Source: Leguminivora glycinivorella
Lineage: Eukaryota > Arthropoda > Insecta > Lepidoptera > Tortricidae
DNA length: 64,000 nt
NCBI RefSeq assembly: GCF_023078275.1
Contig: NC_062990.1
Span: 1,753,501 to 1,817,500 of the forward strand
Direction: 5' to 3'
The first letter of the stretch is position 1. Every line of letters begins with the position of its first letter. Shown here piece by piece: positions 33,901 through 43,820 of this stretch. The notes under the pieces were generated by a model. That model saw nothing but the letters and a program-made list of their open reading frames with translations, was not told the DNA's origin and ran no database searches. The position numbers and the translations under genes were made by a program.

Positions 33901-36900
33901 CATGAATGTTTCACATTCTTTCAGTATTACCCCTCCGGGCACCTCGAAGGTTCCTCGCCATCACCAAAGCACCAGCAGCAGTCACAGGGCACCAGGCGGG
34001 CACCACCGTGTCTTTAATATGCGAAGCATTTGGCGCTCCGGCACCCACGATACGCTGGTTTAAGAATAACCAACCAGTTTATGAGGTAACTATATAAAGT
34101 ATACTAGCTTTTGCCAGCGACTTCGCTCGCGTTAGAAAGAGAGAAAAAGTAGCCTATGTCACTCTCCATCCCCTCAACTATCTCCACTTAAAAAATCACG
34201 TTAACTCGTCACTCGGTTTTGCCGTGAAAGACGGACAAACAAACAGACACACACTTTCCCATTTATATCGATGAGATGAGGCCATTTCGTGGCACTTCAT
34301 TACTTTCTGTCTTGTTGTTATTATGTGTATTTTGTCTTGTCTGTGTTCACGAATAAATGTTTATTCTATTCTATAATGAGGTCCCGGGTTCAAATCCTGA
34401 TGAGAGCTTTTTTATTTTTTTCTACATATATTTTTCCATGAATTATCTTTTTTTTAATATCCAAAAGTATTTTGTTTAGTATTGAGAAAATTAAAACACT
34501 AAAAAAATCAACAAATAAAAAGATCGCTGTCAGGATCGAACCCGAGAACAGCCACGCAGGGGGGCACACTTTTTTTCCTTTAGGATCGATTATTTCCGAA
34601 AATATGAATATTATCAAAAAACGATTTTAGTAAACCCTTATTAATTTTTAAATACCTATCCAACAATATATCACACGTTGGGGTTGGAATAAAAAAATAT
34701 CAGTCCCCACTTTACATGTAGGGGGAAAGGGTACCCTAATAAAATGATTGATAAACATATTTGTACTAAATTTCAGCTTTCTAGTGCTAACGGTTACTGA
34801 GATTATCCGCGGACGGACGGACGGACAGACAGACATGGCGAAACTATAAGGGTTCCTAGTTGACTACGGAACCCTCAAAAGAACGTCTAATGTCATGTCA
34901 CGTCTCTGAGTACCTATTGAGCGAGACATGCGCTCCTAGCGGAGAGATTTGTAACTGCAATTAATAGGCTTCAGCCGACAGATTTTCCTCCTTACCTCTA
35001 TTCTCCATGGTTCGAATTCTATGACAGCGTTTTCGGTGGCCAAATGAAATAAAAAAATTCACACATTTTTAATCGAAAATACGTAGTCATCATACACTTT
35101 TAATACCCAAAATTTATAAATATAGTTTTTTTATATCAAATACTACAGAAGACAATCATTTATCGTGCCAAATTCGATAAGAGTCTAGTAGCCTAATACA
35201 ATTATGTTAAAACAAACTTTTTTCCATTTCAGTACGACCAAGAGTCCAACGAGATCTTCGATACGAATCCCACATCGCTGGCCAGGGTGTCTTCCACGCT
35301 ACTGGTGGCCCGGACCGCGGGCCGCGATGAGTACACCTGCGTCGCGGCGGCAGGGGCTAAGACGGAGAGGGTGCACAGCGTTGTTTATAGCACAGGTTAG
35401 TTTTTAATGTATTCTAAAACTAAACCTAACCACAAAATTAAAACTTTGAAAAAACCCCCGACTGCGACATAGTGGACCGATTTTCATGAAACATGGCTAA
35501 GAACACTCCCGACTAACTCAGCTTTCAGACAAAAAGTAAATCTAAATCGGTTCATCCGTTCGGGAGCTACGATGCCACAGACAGACACATACACAGACAG
35601 ACAAACAGACAGATAGACAGACGGACAGACAGACAGACACGTCAAACTTATAACACCTCGTCGTTTTTGCGTCGGGGGTTGAAAAAGAGTTTGTTTAGTA
35701 TGCCAGTGAGTGCCCTATCAAAGCGTTAAGATGCGTCCCTTTGGGCATTGCCAGACTAAAGTCACAGTATAATAAAGAGTACTATCGTACAGTATGGCCA
35801 CTCCCGCTCCCCGCTGAAAGTGCCGCCCACCCCCTCTCGGTTACCTCACAGTTACCGCCTGTCAAAAACGCGAACAGTCGACCTGTCATATTTCACTCAT
35901 ACAAGCATGGTACGCGTTCACCTACACGAGCTTAAACTGTGTGCTAGGAACGCGCCTCTTTCATATATTTGATCGCCAGTGTCCGAGGTGTGCTAAAGTG
36001 TAGGTAAATAGTTTGTCATTAGATGGACAATTGTTTTATCTAAACTTATCTATTTATATGCAACAAAATAAAGGTTTTTGAAAAATCATCTCTTAGAGCG
36101 CCCCTAGACTATAAAAGTTATCTACGTGCCGGAATCTCTAGCACCAGCGGTAGGGGCTGTGCGTTGATTTAAGTCAGTCAGTCAGTCAGTCAGTCACTCA
36201 GGACTTTGCCATTTATACATATAGAAGATTAAGTGATCTACTTATATACTACAATGTGTGTATTTCATTCGTTAATAAAACTTTCTTTACTCACCCACAG
36301 ATGGCAGCACCGACTTAATACCAGACCGGGCGCGGCTCATCCCACTCGCGCCTCAAATCCTCGTCTCATACAAAGTGTTCATGGACCTCATCGGGAACAA
36401 CGTGGTGCTGCCTTGCCACGCGAGGGGGCACCCGCGGCCGCAGGTCACGTGGGTCAATAACCGGGGCGCGTCGGTGAAAACGGATCCGAGGATGAAGGTT
36501 AGTTCCGCTACTTGGCGGTAGATGGCGTGGATGGTAGTTTAGGAAATGTGTAGAATTTGGTTGTTTTGGTGGGCTTAAAATGGGTGGGTTTAGATTTTTT
36601 ATAATCTAATTATGTAGTATATACACGTGTTTTAAGCATCCTCATTTTACAAATGAAATACAAATCGAGAGAACAGTCCGAAATAATCATTTTACCTCCT
36701 TTAAAATAGAAAAGTGTGTCTGTCTGTTTGTCTTTCAAGGCAAAATGTAGCGATGAATTAAAGTGATTTAAGTGGAGATAGTTAAAGGGATGGAGAGTGA
36801 CAGCTGACATTGGCTACTTTTTGTCTTTTTCTAACGCCCTGTTTCCCTAAAAAGGGGGGGTGGAAGTTTGTATGGGGAATTCCGCAATTTTCTAATTTGA

Positions 36901-38045
36901 CGCGAGCGAAGCCGCGGGCAAAAGCTAGTAAGTTCAGTATAATGACTTACCAATTTTTTTAACCCCTGACGCAAAAACCACGGGGTGTTATAAGTTTGAC
37001 GTGTCTGTCTCTCTGTCTGTGGCATTGTAGCTCCCGAACGGATGAACCGATTTTGATTCAGTATTGTTTGTTTGTAAGCTGAGGTAGTCGGGAGTGCTTA
37101 GCCATGTTTCATGAAAATCGGACCCACTATGTCGCGGTCGAAGTTTTTTTTTTTTTTAATTTTGTGGTTATTTACTTCCAGGTGCTTCGTTCAGGCGAGC
37201 TAGTGATCTCGCCGCTCCTGTGGAGTGATATGGGCGAGTTCACTTGCCACGTCTCCAACGCGTTCGGCAGCCAGCTCGCTACTACCTTCGTGTACCCTGC
37301 TAGTGTCAGTAAGTCTATAATATTATATGCGAATGTTCAATAATTGATCGAACGATAAGAAGTCAGAGAATAAACGACAAGGCCCACGTGGCCGATTCGG
37401 GAATCGAACCCTAAATGGCGCCTAGCCTTATCAGAGATAACACACACTAGAGAAATTTCGTCGGGTATACATATATACCACGGCGGGCGGATGGTCTAGT
37501 GGTAATGATGTTAGCCGCGTAATCTGAAGACCCGGGTTTGATTCCCGGCACGGCCACCAGTGGGAATTGTCGTTTTTTCTTTCGTGTATGGTATCTATTT
37601 CAATTTATAATTTATATATAGTAGTGTGACTACTTGAAAATGTTCCCTAGTTGTAAAGAAAGCAGAGTTTAAAAAATAAAAATAAGTAAGTAAAAGTAAG
37701 CAGAATAAATATGCACACTAATGAAGATGTGTAACACCTTAAAAATCAAAAAAGACTTGCATTTGTAGTATATATCTATATGCAAGTAAGGTCCATCTTT
37801 ACGAAGTAATAATTCTCTTAATCAAAACACAACAAATTTAACAATTTTTACTTTCTACTCTTTCAAATATGATATGACAGATTATTTTTTACTTTTTTTT
37901 TAATTCTTTATGAAAATGAAGTACGTACCTACAGTATTTCTAAAACCAATTAGTGGTTTTTGTCATGATTTTTGGTAAATTATGGTATAATTTTAATTTT
38001 ATTTTTTTATTTGTTACAGGTAGGGTGAATAAAGTGAAGCAGTAG
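30850..38045 (+). CDS. ImpL2: ImpL2, insulin-like-peptide-binding Ig protein (6 coding exons)
   Basis: The CDS joins 30850-30955, 33925-34085, 35233-35395, 36301-36497, 37182-37308 and 38020-38045: 780 nt, 259 residues plus stop. All introns are GT-AG and phases match (1,0,1,0,1). Residues 1-16 look like a signal peptide (hydrophobic LLIFALVAG core, likely cut near RAA). Ig domain 1 has Cys68, Trp80 and Cys125 in a DEYTC motif. Ig domain 2 has Cys182, Trp194 and Cys231 in a DMGEFTC motif. The ITKAP stretch before Ig1, VLPC in Ig2 and the DPRMKVLRSGEL and SDMGEFTC blocks are hallmarks of the ecdysone-inducible ImpL2 family, which binds insulin-like peptides outside the cell and damps insulin signalling. 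Length agrees with fly ImpL2 (about 265 residues). The family call is firm; ligand specificity is inferred. Confidence 0.93.
31378..32382 (-). pseudogene. LINE reverse-transcriptase 3' part inside ImpL2 intron 2
   Basis: On the - strand 334 codons are open, from near the PQGS motif through catalytic FADD (LFADDTTVVVKAK), the KSNVMIFSG and FLGFVLDSNLNWK blocks, a thumb with ILQKRAIRLLAG, and a C-terminus LYSVDEYMELKL. Fingers and endonuclease are absent, so it cannot be active. It lies antisense to ImpL2. Its first 30 codons fall inside a 399-bp inverted repeat (32288-32686), so the reading frame there may belong to that structure and not the LINE. Clade is within the Jockey/CR1 group. Confidence 0.8.
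32288..32686. mobile_element. 399-bp inverted repeat overlapping the LINE end, ImpL2 intron 2
   Basis: GGGTATAGTATGAATTTTCT, GAACTTTTCGCTTTT, AACAAAGG, TAGCTCCCG, GCACGTGCTA, GTCTCAGTGTAG and AAAAAGCAACTATCATGAT each recur inverted on the right side. Arms are about 170 bp. The left arm overlaps the first codons of the antisense LINE frame. Confidence 0.8.
32700..32921 (-). repeat. Dispersed repeat P with open frame, ImpL2 intron 2
   Basis: The frame reads LQVHAEGREFAVHSVVMTFG and EWRHFVNIKGVSLLY, uninterrupted as in the other copies. Confidence 0.78.
33128..33285 (+). mobile_element. SINE family C with Ser/Leu-like tRNA head (ImpL2 intron 2)
   Basis: The head reads CCGAATGACCGAGTGGTTTG...GGTTCGAATCAGC. 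The body reads TCATTTTTTCTTTGTATATG, CATTTATTTCAGTTTATAAT and AGTAGTGTGTCTAC. The same body at 37560 follows a different head. Confidence 0.7.
33422..33512 (-). mobile_element. SINE family B, tRNA head only (ImpL2 intron 2)
   Basis: Reverse complement of the head: AAATGTCCTTACCGGGATTC, then GCGTAGCAGGCAGGGTCACC and CAGACCGGTCGTC. The body is absent. Confidence 0.72.
33571..33793 (+). repeat. Dispersed repeat Q, full copy, ImpL2 intron 2
   Basis: All blocks are present, to GGGTGGTGAAATTCTTCAC. Confidence 0.78.
33925..34085 (+). CDS. ImpL2: ImpL2 exon 3: ITKAP motif and first half of Ig1
   Basis: The acceptor is CATTCTTTCAG and the donor GAG|GTAACT. It encodes residues 36-89: a basic linker, FLAITKAPA, then the Ig1 B-strand Cys68 (SLICEAFGAPAP) and core Trp80 (IRWFKNN). 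Only 16 bp after the exon the intron runs into a family E repeat. Confidence 0.9.
34102..34265 (+). repeat. Dispersed repeat E in ImpL2 intron 3
   Basis: Begins 17 bp after the exon 3 donor and loses its terminal AGTATGGAT. Confidence 0.78.
34558..34876 (-). repeat. Dispersed repeat G in ImpL2 intron 3
   Basis: Reverse complement of the unit seen at 39541: shared blocks are AACCCTTATAGTTTCGCCAT, the (CCGT)n/(ACGG)n tract, GATAATCTCAGTAACCGTTA, the GGTACCC stretch and GGTTTACTAAAATC. Confidence 0.75.
35018..35200 (+). repeat. Dispersed repeat R, ImpL2 intron 3
   Basis: GACAGCGTTTTCGGTGGCCA, TTTTAATCGAAAATACGTAG, CTTTTAATACCCAAAATTTA, GAGTCTAGTAGCCTA. It ends about 30 bp before the exon 4 acceptor. 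A second copy is at 50680. Confidence 0.72.
35233..35395 (+). CDS. ImpL2: ImpL2 exon 4: second half of Ig1
   Basis: The acceptor is TTTCCATTTCAG and the donor ACAG|GTTAGT. It encodes residues 90-143 with the Ig1 F-strand motif GRDEYTCVAA (Cys125). The exon is GC-rich against an AT-rich intron background, as expected for a conserved coding exon. Confidence 0.9.
35429..35682 (-). repeat. Dispersed repeat F in ImpL2 intron 4
   Basis: Reverse-complement copy starting 33 bp after the exon 4 donor, with an expanded GACA tract. Confidence 0.8.
35762..35993 (+). mobile_element. Element J, single arm (ImpL2 intron 4)
   Basis: One arm only, from CAGTATAATAAAGAGTACTA at the centre to GATCGCCAGTGTCCGAGGTG at the outer end. 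Confidence 0.82.
36301..36497 (+). CDS. ImpL2: ImpL2 exon 5: inter-domain linker and first half of Ig2
   Basis: The acceptor is TACTCACCCACAG and the donor AAG|GTTAGT. It encodes residues 144-209: linker, APQILVSYKVF, then NNVVLPCHARGHPRPQVTW (Cys182, Trp194) and the family-typical DPRMK at the end. Phase is 1 in and 0 out. Confidence 0.92.
36703..36929 (-). repeat. Dispersed repeat E with a 65-bp insertion, ImpL2 intron 5
   Basis: The two family E halves are split at about 36837 and 36901 by CCTGTTTCCCTAAAAAGG...TTTTCTAATTTGA. The split lies inside the TTTCTAACGCGAGCG block. Confidence 0.75.
36956..37170 (+). repeat. Dispersed repeat F at the ImpL2 exon 6 acceptor
   Basis: The copy ends TTAATTTTGTGGTTA at 37170; the splice acceptor AG is at 37180-37181. 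The T-rich end of the repeat therefore lies where the polypyrimidine tract and branch point of this intron should be. Confidence 0.82.
37182..37308 (+). CDS. ImpL2: ImpL2 exon 6: second half of Ig2
   Basis: The acceptor is TTTACTTCCAG and the donor GTCA|GTAAGT. It encodes residues 210-251 with SGELVISPLLWSDMGEFTC (Cys231) and FVYPA closing the fold. The acceptor lies 11 bp past the end of a dispersed family F repeat. Confidence 0.92.
37486..37648 (+). mobile_element. SINE family C with a different tRNA head (ImpL2 intron 6)
   Basis: The head reads GGATGGTCTAGTGGTAATGA...CCCGGGTTTGATTCCCGGCA, a well-kept tRNA-like arm set. The body (GTCGTTTTTTCTTTCGTGTA, TTTCAATTTATAATTTATAT, AGTAGTGTGACTACT) matches the copy at 33128. 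Confidence 0.7.
38020..38045 (+). CDS. ImpL2: ImpL2 exon 7: last eight residues and stop
   Basis: A long T-rich tract ends in TTGTTACAG at 38019. The exon finishes a split serine and adds RVNKVKQ before TAG at 38043. It is short, so it rests on phase (1) and a good acceptor. The alternative is read-through of exon 6 into its intron, which would add a few residues before a stop. Confidence 0.72.
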
Positions 38046-38444
38046 ACAAACGAACAAACGAAGCATCGTATACTTAACTTGAATGTTCCTGTAGTTAGTA
38101 CTTGTTTACTAGTACGCGAGCGAACTAAACGAACCTTCAGAAATTTATTTCTTTGAATTCTACGCCTATAAAGCCTATACGTATTCATAAAGTGAATTTT
38201 TGACACAATAGTAACGGCTTTAGATAATCTAAGGGTACTCCAGTGAAAAATGTTCACTTAATTTAAAAAAAAAATTAAGTATGTCGTTTATTTTTACAGT
38301 AAAACAATCAAAAACGAGTTAAAAACAATGTAACTCCGTAATCCGTAACAATTGTATTTTGATCGATACCAAATTTTAAACATATAATATAACAACAATA
38401 AGGATTAAGCGAAAATGATTAACTTTATATGTAATGTTATAAGA

Positions 38445-38450
38445 AATAAA
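38445..38450 (+). terminator. ImpL2: Candidate proximal poly(A) signal of ImpL2
   Basis: AATAAA about 400 bp after the stop codon, followed by AT-rich sequence. Confidence 0.35.
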
Positions 38451-39254
38451 TGAGAAAATAATTAAGAATAAGTACAACTGAATATCTAGCATAAATCTCG
38501 AGGTATAGAGGGCGGCATTTTCTCGTTGTAAGAAAGAATCTACGAGTATTTATATTTTGCTTAAATAATTTATAATTTAGCGTTTTCTCCAATTTTTGGA
38601 AAATCTAATGGTGTTGTATTATTTAATACCTGCTCTTTAAAAAAAACTGATCGTTTTTATTTTATTTAATACTTAAGTGTATTTCATATTATAAGTATTT
38701 ATTAAAAATACCATCAAAAAGATGTGATTCTATGTACAAATCAAACTAAGTAATTTTGTATAGATTAAACATTTTAATCCTTTTAGATAATGTATTTTGT
38801 TCCATTGATTTTATCCTGTTAAAAGAACATCGGGACTAAGGACGGCTGGACCGTAAAATAATTTATTTATTCGCTCGCGTATTTTTGAAATCGAGTCTGC
38901 CTATTTTTTATTTGTTGTATAAAATAATCCTTTTGTTAACTATGCGGTTTACATTTTAAAATAAAAAAAATCTTGTGACATCTTAATAATGACTAAATTA
39001 TTATAGCTATTGACAAAGAAAATTTAAATTAATTGTTATGTAAAACAAGAAGGTGCTTTTATTTTTAAAAGATAGATTTGCACAATTCTGCATGTATTTT
39101 AAACGTACATACTAGCGTCATCTGTTGTTGAGTAGCAGAAAACTATGAAGCTTGTTTTGTCCTATTCGATGCTAGATGGCAGTAGTTGAGAACACATTTA
39201 AAAATCATTTTCAACTGTTTCTAATGTAAATGGCGTCGTTAACAAAAGTTGATA

Positions 39255-39260
39255 AATAAA
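39255..39260 (+). terminator. ImpL2: Candidate distal poly(A) signal of ImpL2
   Basis: AATAAA close to the point where unique sequence gives way to dispersed repeats (about 39415). A second AATAAA lies at 39321. Confidence 0.35.
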
Positions 39261-39540
39261 CCATTATTGTATGATAATGTGTTACTGTATTATTTAATTA
39301 TTGTGATTATAAACTATTATAATAAAACTGTGATGAAAATAGATGGATATAAATAAAATAACGATCAACTGAAAATAGTTTTTTTTTTCTGTTATTTTTC
39401 ATACAAAGCTACGCTTGATGATTTTTTTTTATGCGATAGGAGGCAAACGAGCATACGGATTGCCTAATTGTGACACCCTGGAACACCATGCAGTATTGTT
39501 GGAAGTGCGTTGCCGGCTTTTATGGGGGGTGTATGCTTTT

Positions 39541-40075
39541 TTAGGGTTCCGTAGTCAACTAGGAACCCTTATAGTTTCGCCATGTCTGTCTGTCCGTCCG
39601 TCCGTCCGTCCGTCCGTCCGTCCGTCCGCGGATAATCTCAGTAACCGTTAGCACTAGAAAGCTGTAATTTGGTACGCCAACAAAGTGCAAAAATAAAACA
39701 TGGGAAAAATTTTTTTATTAGGGTACCCCCCCTACATGCAAAGTGGGGGCTGATATTTTTTTTCATTCCAACCCCAACGTGTGATATATTGTTGGATAGG
39801 TATTTAAAAATGAATAAGGGTTTACTAAAATCATTTTTTGATAATGTTAATACTTTCGGAAATAATCGCTCTTAAAGGAAAAAAAAGTGCGTCCCCCCCC
39901 CTCTAACTTTTGAACCATATGTTTAAAAAATATGAAAAAAATCACCAAAGTAGAACTTTGTAAAGACTTTCTAGGAAAATTGTTTTGAACTTGATAGGTT
40001 CAGTAGCTTTTGAGAAAAATACGAAAAACTACGGAACCCTACACTGAGCGTGGCCCGACACGCTCTTGGCCGGTT
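39541..40075 (+). repeat. Dispersed repeat G, long copy
   Basis: It opens AGGGTTCCGTAGTCAACTAG and contains (GTCC)n at 39590-39630. It ends ACGGAACCCTACACTGAGCG and CCCGACACGCTCTTGGCCGG. The opening GGTTCCGTAG and the closing CTACGGAACCC are inverted repeats. Confidence 0.72.
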
Positions 40076-40575
40076 TTTTTTCTTGAAGCCTTGAAGGTGT
40101 GGTGGGTTATCCGGAAATAAGGGAGCCGACAGTGTTTAGCGCACTGCGATTGGTCGTTTCAAGGACGGCAGGCAGTCGCGCCAGATGAAAAGGGAGTCGC
40201 GTAAATAGCCAGTGTAAGTTGACCTATGCCGGCTCTGAATAAATTATAAATATGACTTATTTGTGGAATTTAATACCGTCTGTTTTTAAATTTGATCTTC
40301 TTGTTACCTTTCCACACTACAGGTGGACATCTTTAAGGCATCAAAATACCCTTTTTCAATTTTTTTATTGCGAAAAACACGAGCTGCTTTCGGGTCGGTT
40401 ACTTGGTCGTTACTGATCGGGCACGGCGAGTGCCCGCGCTTATATCATGGCAAATACAAGTAAGGCTGGTGACCGCGAGTCGTCTTGTAATGGATGTCTA
40501 TAGGGGTTGGTCTGTGGCATTTACGCATGCCATCCGGTCCGGGTGAACTAGGGACAATAAAATAAATAAATAAAT

Positions 40576-40817
40576 ATAAATATTATAGGACATTCTTACA
40601 CAGATTGACTGAGGCCCACGGTAAGCTCAAGAAGGCTTGTGTTGTGGGTAGGTACTCAGACAACGATATATATAATATATAAATACATACATAGAAAACA
40701 TCCATGACTCAGGAACAAATATCTGTGCTCATCACACAACTAAATGCCCTTACCGGGATTCGAACCCGGGACCGCGGCGTAGCAGGCAGGGTCACTACCG
40801 ACTGCGCCAGACCGGTC
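40576..40817 (-). mobile_element. SINE family B, full copy
   Basis: Reverse complement from ATTATAGGACATTCTTACAC through the body to GGGATTCGAACCCGGGACC and CGCCAGACCGGTC. Nearly identical to the copy at 42071. Confidence 0.82.
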
Positions 40818-41496
40818 AGACAATGACTGACTAACGAGCGTAGGATTACCGTTTAAAGTAAAACCACCAACGAATTCCGTCTCCGCCTTGGGTGTCCATA
40901 GGTTACAGTGACCGCTTTACCTCAGGCGGGCCGTATGCTTGTTTGCCACCGACGTAGTATAAGTTATGCTCGTAAACCTTGTGCCAAATCAAACCACATA
41001 AGAAATCGATTTAAACTCATAATTATCGATACAAGATTACTTACCGAGTTGCCCGGAGCGTCACGAGTATATGAGTGATTACTTTAAGGTGAGGATCATG
41101 TAATGACTGAGCTTTATTTGGTAGCGACCCTGTGCGAATTTGGTTTAGTCGATCGATTTCGTAATAAACAATTGAAGTAGTAAGTAACTACGAATTTTCA
41201 GATCACACCAAGATTTTACATCAAAAATATCGTGTAGGTACCTTCTGTACTTAGTAGCCAGATCAAAGAATTTGATAAAGAAGTAACCGCATACAGTTTA
41301 GAATTAGGGCCCATTTAGACGGTACGAGAACTCGTAGACGAGTTTTTTATTAGATTGCGATATTGGATAGCTGTGCAAAATTGTATGTGACCTCAACAGC
41401 CCGCAATGTAACTTAAATCGCATGAGAGTTCGCACGCCGTCTAAATCAGGCCTTAATAATTATTTGATGATACATATTGGTTACCTCAAACGTAAC

Positions 41497-41611
41497 GTCG
41501 CTTTCGTAAAACTAGTGCCTACGCCAAATCTTGGGATTAGTTGTCAAAGCGGACCCCAGGCTCCCATGAGCCGTGGCAAATGCCGGGATAACGCAAGGAG
41601 GATGATGATGA
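41497..41611 (+). mobile_element. SINE family A, 3' half only
   Basis: From CGCTTTCGTAAAACTAGTG to CCGGGATAACGCAAGGAGG with a GATGATGATG tail. Confidence 0.75.
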
Positions 41612-41737
41612 CATTAGTTACCTAATTTAGGTTTGAGCAATTTATTAGATAATCCTACTGAACCACACTAAACACAAAATTATTCACGAAAAAGTACGCA
41701 TAAAGAACATATACATACATACATATATACATACATT

Positions 41738-41882
41738 CACGCCTGTATACCATAAAGGGGTAGGCAGAGCACATGAAACTCCTTTAGTCTCAGTGCCACT
41801 CTTGGCAATTAAAGGGATGAAAGAAAACGAAAATTGTGACATTGCAGTGACAGGTAGCCAGCCTCTCGCCTACGCCACAACG
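41738..41882 (+). repeat. Dispersed repeat Q
   Basis: From CACGCCTGTATACCATAAAG to CTCTCGCCTACGCCACAA. Confidence 0.75.
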
Positions 41883-42070
41883 CCACAACGTTAAAACATA
41901 ATTATGAAAAATCAACGTACATCTACTGGGTCAACAGACGCTGCAACTTCCATAAATTAGGTACCTACTCTACTCTAGGTACTTCGAGCGAGATAAGCCC
42001 CCATTTCTACATAGATCAGCCAATGTGGCCTTTGGTCTTCCAAATCGAACATTGAAACCCACATATATAT

Positions 42071-42312
42071 TATATATTATAGGACATTCTTACACAGATT
42101 GACTGAGGCCCACGGTAAGCTCAAGAAGGCTTGTGTTGTGGGTACTCAGACAACGATATATATAATATATAAATACTTATATACATAGAAAACATCCATG
42201 ACTCAGGAACAAATATCTGTGCTCATCACACAAATATATGCCCTTACCGGGATTCGAACCCGAGACCGCGGCGTAGCAGGCAGGGTCACTACCGACTGCG
42301 CCAGACCGGTCA
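42071..42312 (-). mobile_element. SINE family B, full copy
   Basis: Same structure and ends as the copy at 40576; differences are scattered single bases (for example one box B change, CCCGAGACC). Confidence 0.82.
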
Positions 42313-42564
42313 TATGTATATACTAAGAGTGTAGAGCCGCCAAGGTATTTGGGATAATTTAGAGTGCATATTTTTTTCATCTCTAGACGTCAATGAGTTC
42401 TTCTTTTTGCATCTCTAGACGTCAATGAGTTCGGACGTGTTAATTAAGATATTTAATTATTCGCGTGCATAATTCTGCATTTCGTGCGTAATCTGGGTCA
42501 TTACTCAGCTATCGCGTTTCGTGGCTGTAGTATAATGTCGACATAGGATAACTAAGTGTTTGAA

Positions 42565-43350
42565 ATGTCAAACGGGAATAGTCCCTTTAACCGGAGTGGC
42601 CTAACGCGCCGCAGCCCGCCCTCGACGCCCACGCCGCAGCCCGTCCCGCCCGCGCCCGCACCCGCGCCCGCCAACATGGAGCAGGATGAAGAGCCCCCGA
42701 AGGTCATTGCTACAAGTGACATCAAAGCTTGGTTTAAAAAGATAGATCTAAACTTGCAAGACATTAGCCAAACAGCAGCAGAAGGTAAACTTAACATTGA
42801 CCAGAAGCTCAGAATAAGCACTCTTTGTCGCAACGTGACTCATTACGCCTCACAAATGGCTATTGAGTACCAATCGCTAAAATCCCATGCGATCCAAGCT
42901 TATCAGTCGCATCAAGCTCACCAGGAAAAAACTGACCTAGTGCAACGCATCCAAGACCTACAGAGGACGATTGAGGAATCCAGCCGACCAGCCCCTGGAC
43001 CAGTTTCATTTGCCGATGCCCTGAAGAAATCTGGAACGAGGTATGTCCAACCGTCTAATATCAGCTCAGTCGCAATATACCCAGTGGACAAATTGAAGTC
43101 GAGCGAGGAGACAAAATCCCTCGTTCAAAAGATTATTCGGCCCGACGAAATGAAACTGCACGTGAGAGGGTTACGCAAAGTAAGAAACGGCGGTGTAGTG
43201 ATAAGCACTGATTCTAAAGAGGACATTGTAAAACTGAAACAATCATCACAGTTCACTACCTCTGGACTCACTGTTGACGAGCCACTAAAACGCAAGCCCA
43301 GAATTGTCATAATTGGAGTTCCCGCGAAATGCATGAAAATGATGTCCTGA
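42565..43350 (+). pseudogene. LINE ORF1 (gag-like), N-terminal part before frameshift
   Basis: From ATG at 42565 (MSNGNSPFNRSG) the frame runs through a Pro-rich stretch, a helical region (IQDLQRTIEESS) and a gag core with FADALKKSG, VIISTDS-like KVRNGGVVISTDS and RIVIIGVPA, then ends at TGA 43348-43350. The gag core continues in another frame from 43329, so one base has been lost or two gained near 43325-43332. In life it would bind element RNA. Confidence 0.72.
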
Positions 43351-43820
43351 AGTGCATTTATAAACAAAACTTGGACGATAAGATACAGGACTGGACGCTC
43401 GAGAAATTTTTGACCGCTACGAGACTTAGTCACAAATCCGGGAAAAAGGATGGTGAGTCCTGTAATTACATAATTGAGGTTCCTGGAGTGATCCGCAAGG
43501 CCCTAATTAAGAATGACAGGATTTTTGTGAACTGGTCGTCGTGCCCAGTGAGAGATTTCACCCTAGTCACACGTTGCTTCAAATGCCAGCTCTACAATCA
43601 TGCTGCAAAGACCTGCAAAATGGAGTGCAACATCTGCGGACATTGCGGGGAAGCGGGTCACACTTTCAAAGAATGTCCAAAAAAGGACAAACCTCCGAAG
43701 TGTGCAACCTGTTCGCACTTCAAGAAACCGAACGACCATCAAACAGGCGACCCCGACTGCCCAGCGAGACAAATGGCTGAGAAAAGATTCATAAATTCTG
43801 TAGACTATGAAGGCGCCTAG
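43329..43820 (+). pseudogene. LINE ORF1, C-terminal part with CCHC zinc knuckles
   Basis: The second frame starts MHENDVLKCIYKQNLDD and ends at TAG 43820. Knuckles are CFKCQLYNHAAKTC and CGHCGEAGHTFKEC (both C-x2-C-x4-H-x4-C), followed by a third, looser CATCSHF...C cluster. Three knuckles are typical of R1/Jockey-group ORF1. It overlaps the N-terminal frame by 22 bp and no ORF2 follows. Confidence 0.75.

Larger units (their letters stand above)
38046..39260 (+). other. ImpL2: ImpL2 3' UTR (extent uncertain)
   Basis: About 1.2 kb of AT-rich sequence without recognisable dispersed repeats follows the stop codon, unlike any other intergenic stretch here of that length. AATAAA signals occur at 38445, 39255 and 39321. 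The 39255 signal would give a long 3' UTR, the 38445 signal a 400-nt one. Confidence 0.45.

Noticed and set aside
33833..34063. Alternative frame across ImpL2 exon 3
   Set aside because: It crosses the acceptor and is out of phase with the Ig-domain residues.
35741..35935. Small conserved protein (EYYRTVWPLPLP...) also seen at 47112 and 52545-52886
   Set aside because: All four instances are arms of element J; the similarity is explained by DNA identity, and there is no start shared between copies.
37490..37560. Functional tRNA gene
   Set aside because: D and T arms are good, but the unit is joined to a SINE body that also follows another head at 33128.
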